From positions 186,001 to 250,000 of the forward strand of contig JADKJL010000012.1 in NCBI GenBank assembly GCA_016721015.1: a DNA stretch of 64,000 nucleotides, given 5' to 3'. Numbering within the stretch: the stretch's first letter is position 1; each line of letters opens with the position of its first letter. The notes under the pieces are model-generated. The model was not told the DNA's origin, did no database searches, and saw only the letters and a list, made by a program, of their open reading frames with translations. The position numbers were made by a program, and so were the translations under genes. Source of the DNA: Lysobacterales bacterium (GTDB lineage: Bacteria; Pseudomonadota; Gammaproteobacteria; Xanthomonadales; Rhodanobacteraceae). Below are positions 63,968 through 64,000 of this stretch, in pieces.

Positions 63968-64000
63968 AGACGTAGGGTTTGGCCTTAAGTCAGCGCCATT

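Overview
The window looks like a chromosomal segment of a GC-rich gammaproteobacterium of the Xanthomonadales/Lysobacterales type, probably Rhodanobacteraceae or Xanthomonadaceae. This is an inference from gltBD, DUF349 and DUF2189 proteins, a TIGR02999-type sigma factor next to a Ser/Thr kinase, and the many hairpin repeats of the form GGAGCGACTTCAGTCGC. No rRNA, convincing tRNA, CRISPR array or prophage was seen.

Region 1 (1-26 kb) is mostly core-like: the end of a DUF349 protein, glutamate synthase gltB-gltD, a NarL-type response regulator, a frameshifted secreted M28 aminopeptidase, a Cys/Met-metabolism PLP enzyme divergent from an Lrp regulator, a DUF2189 membrane protein, and a block of secreted peptidases (S9, DUF5117-type zinc protease, GCPII-like M28) around a PLP-homeostasis protein. 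A TPR Ser/Thr kinase and a patatin-like lipase follow. The gaps hold REP/REPIN-like repeats and one 418-bp MITE with 8-bp target duplications.

Region 2 (26-39 kb) has an NfeD-slipin operon, an inverse-autotransporter-like adhesin with four cadherin-like repeats, a 2OG-Fe(II) oxygenase, an FG-GAP repeat protein, a CAP-domain protein and a flotillin. Between them lie remnants of an aldo/keto reductase, an aquaporin Z and two unrecognised genes.

Region 3 (39-64 kb) is accessory. It holds large secreted repeat proteins (a beta-helix protein, a 1416-aa CSLREA/Calx-beta mosaic, a delta-60 paralog pair), small secreted proteins, broken paralogs, a second copy of the MITE (inverted), a sigma factor-kinase operon, an SDR oxidoreductase, toxin-antitoxin-type HTH remnants, a 99-bp tandem repeat, and an IS200-like REP-associated transposase (RAYT) flanked by perfect 16-bp inverted repeats.

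The most unusual signal is a shared C-terminal tail. Ten coding units, including several unrelated folds, end within two residues of the stop in [I/L]-F-x-[D/N/S]-G-F-[E/D/Q]. Those with a complete 5' end start with a signal peptide. The codons differ, so it is a protein-level motif and not a DNA repeat. I know of no named family for it. It may be a sorting, secretion or maturation signal for an export route whose machinery is not in this window.
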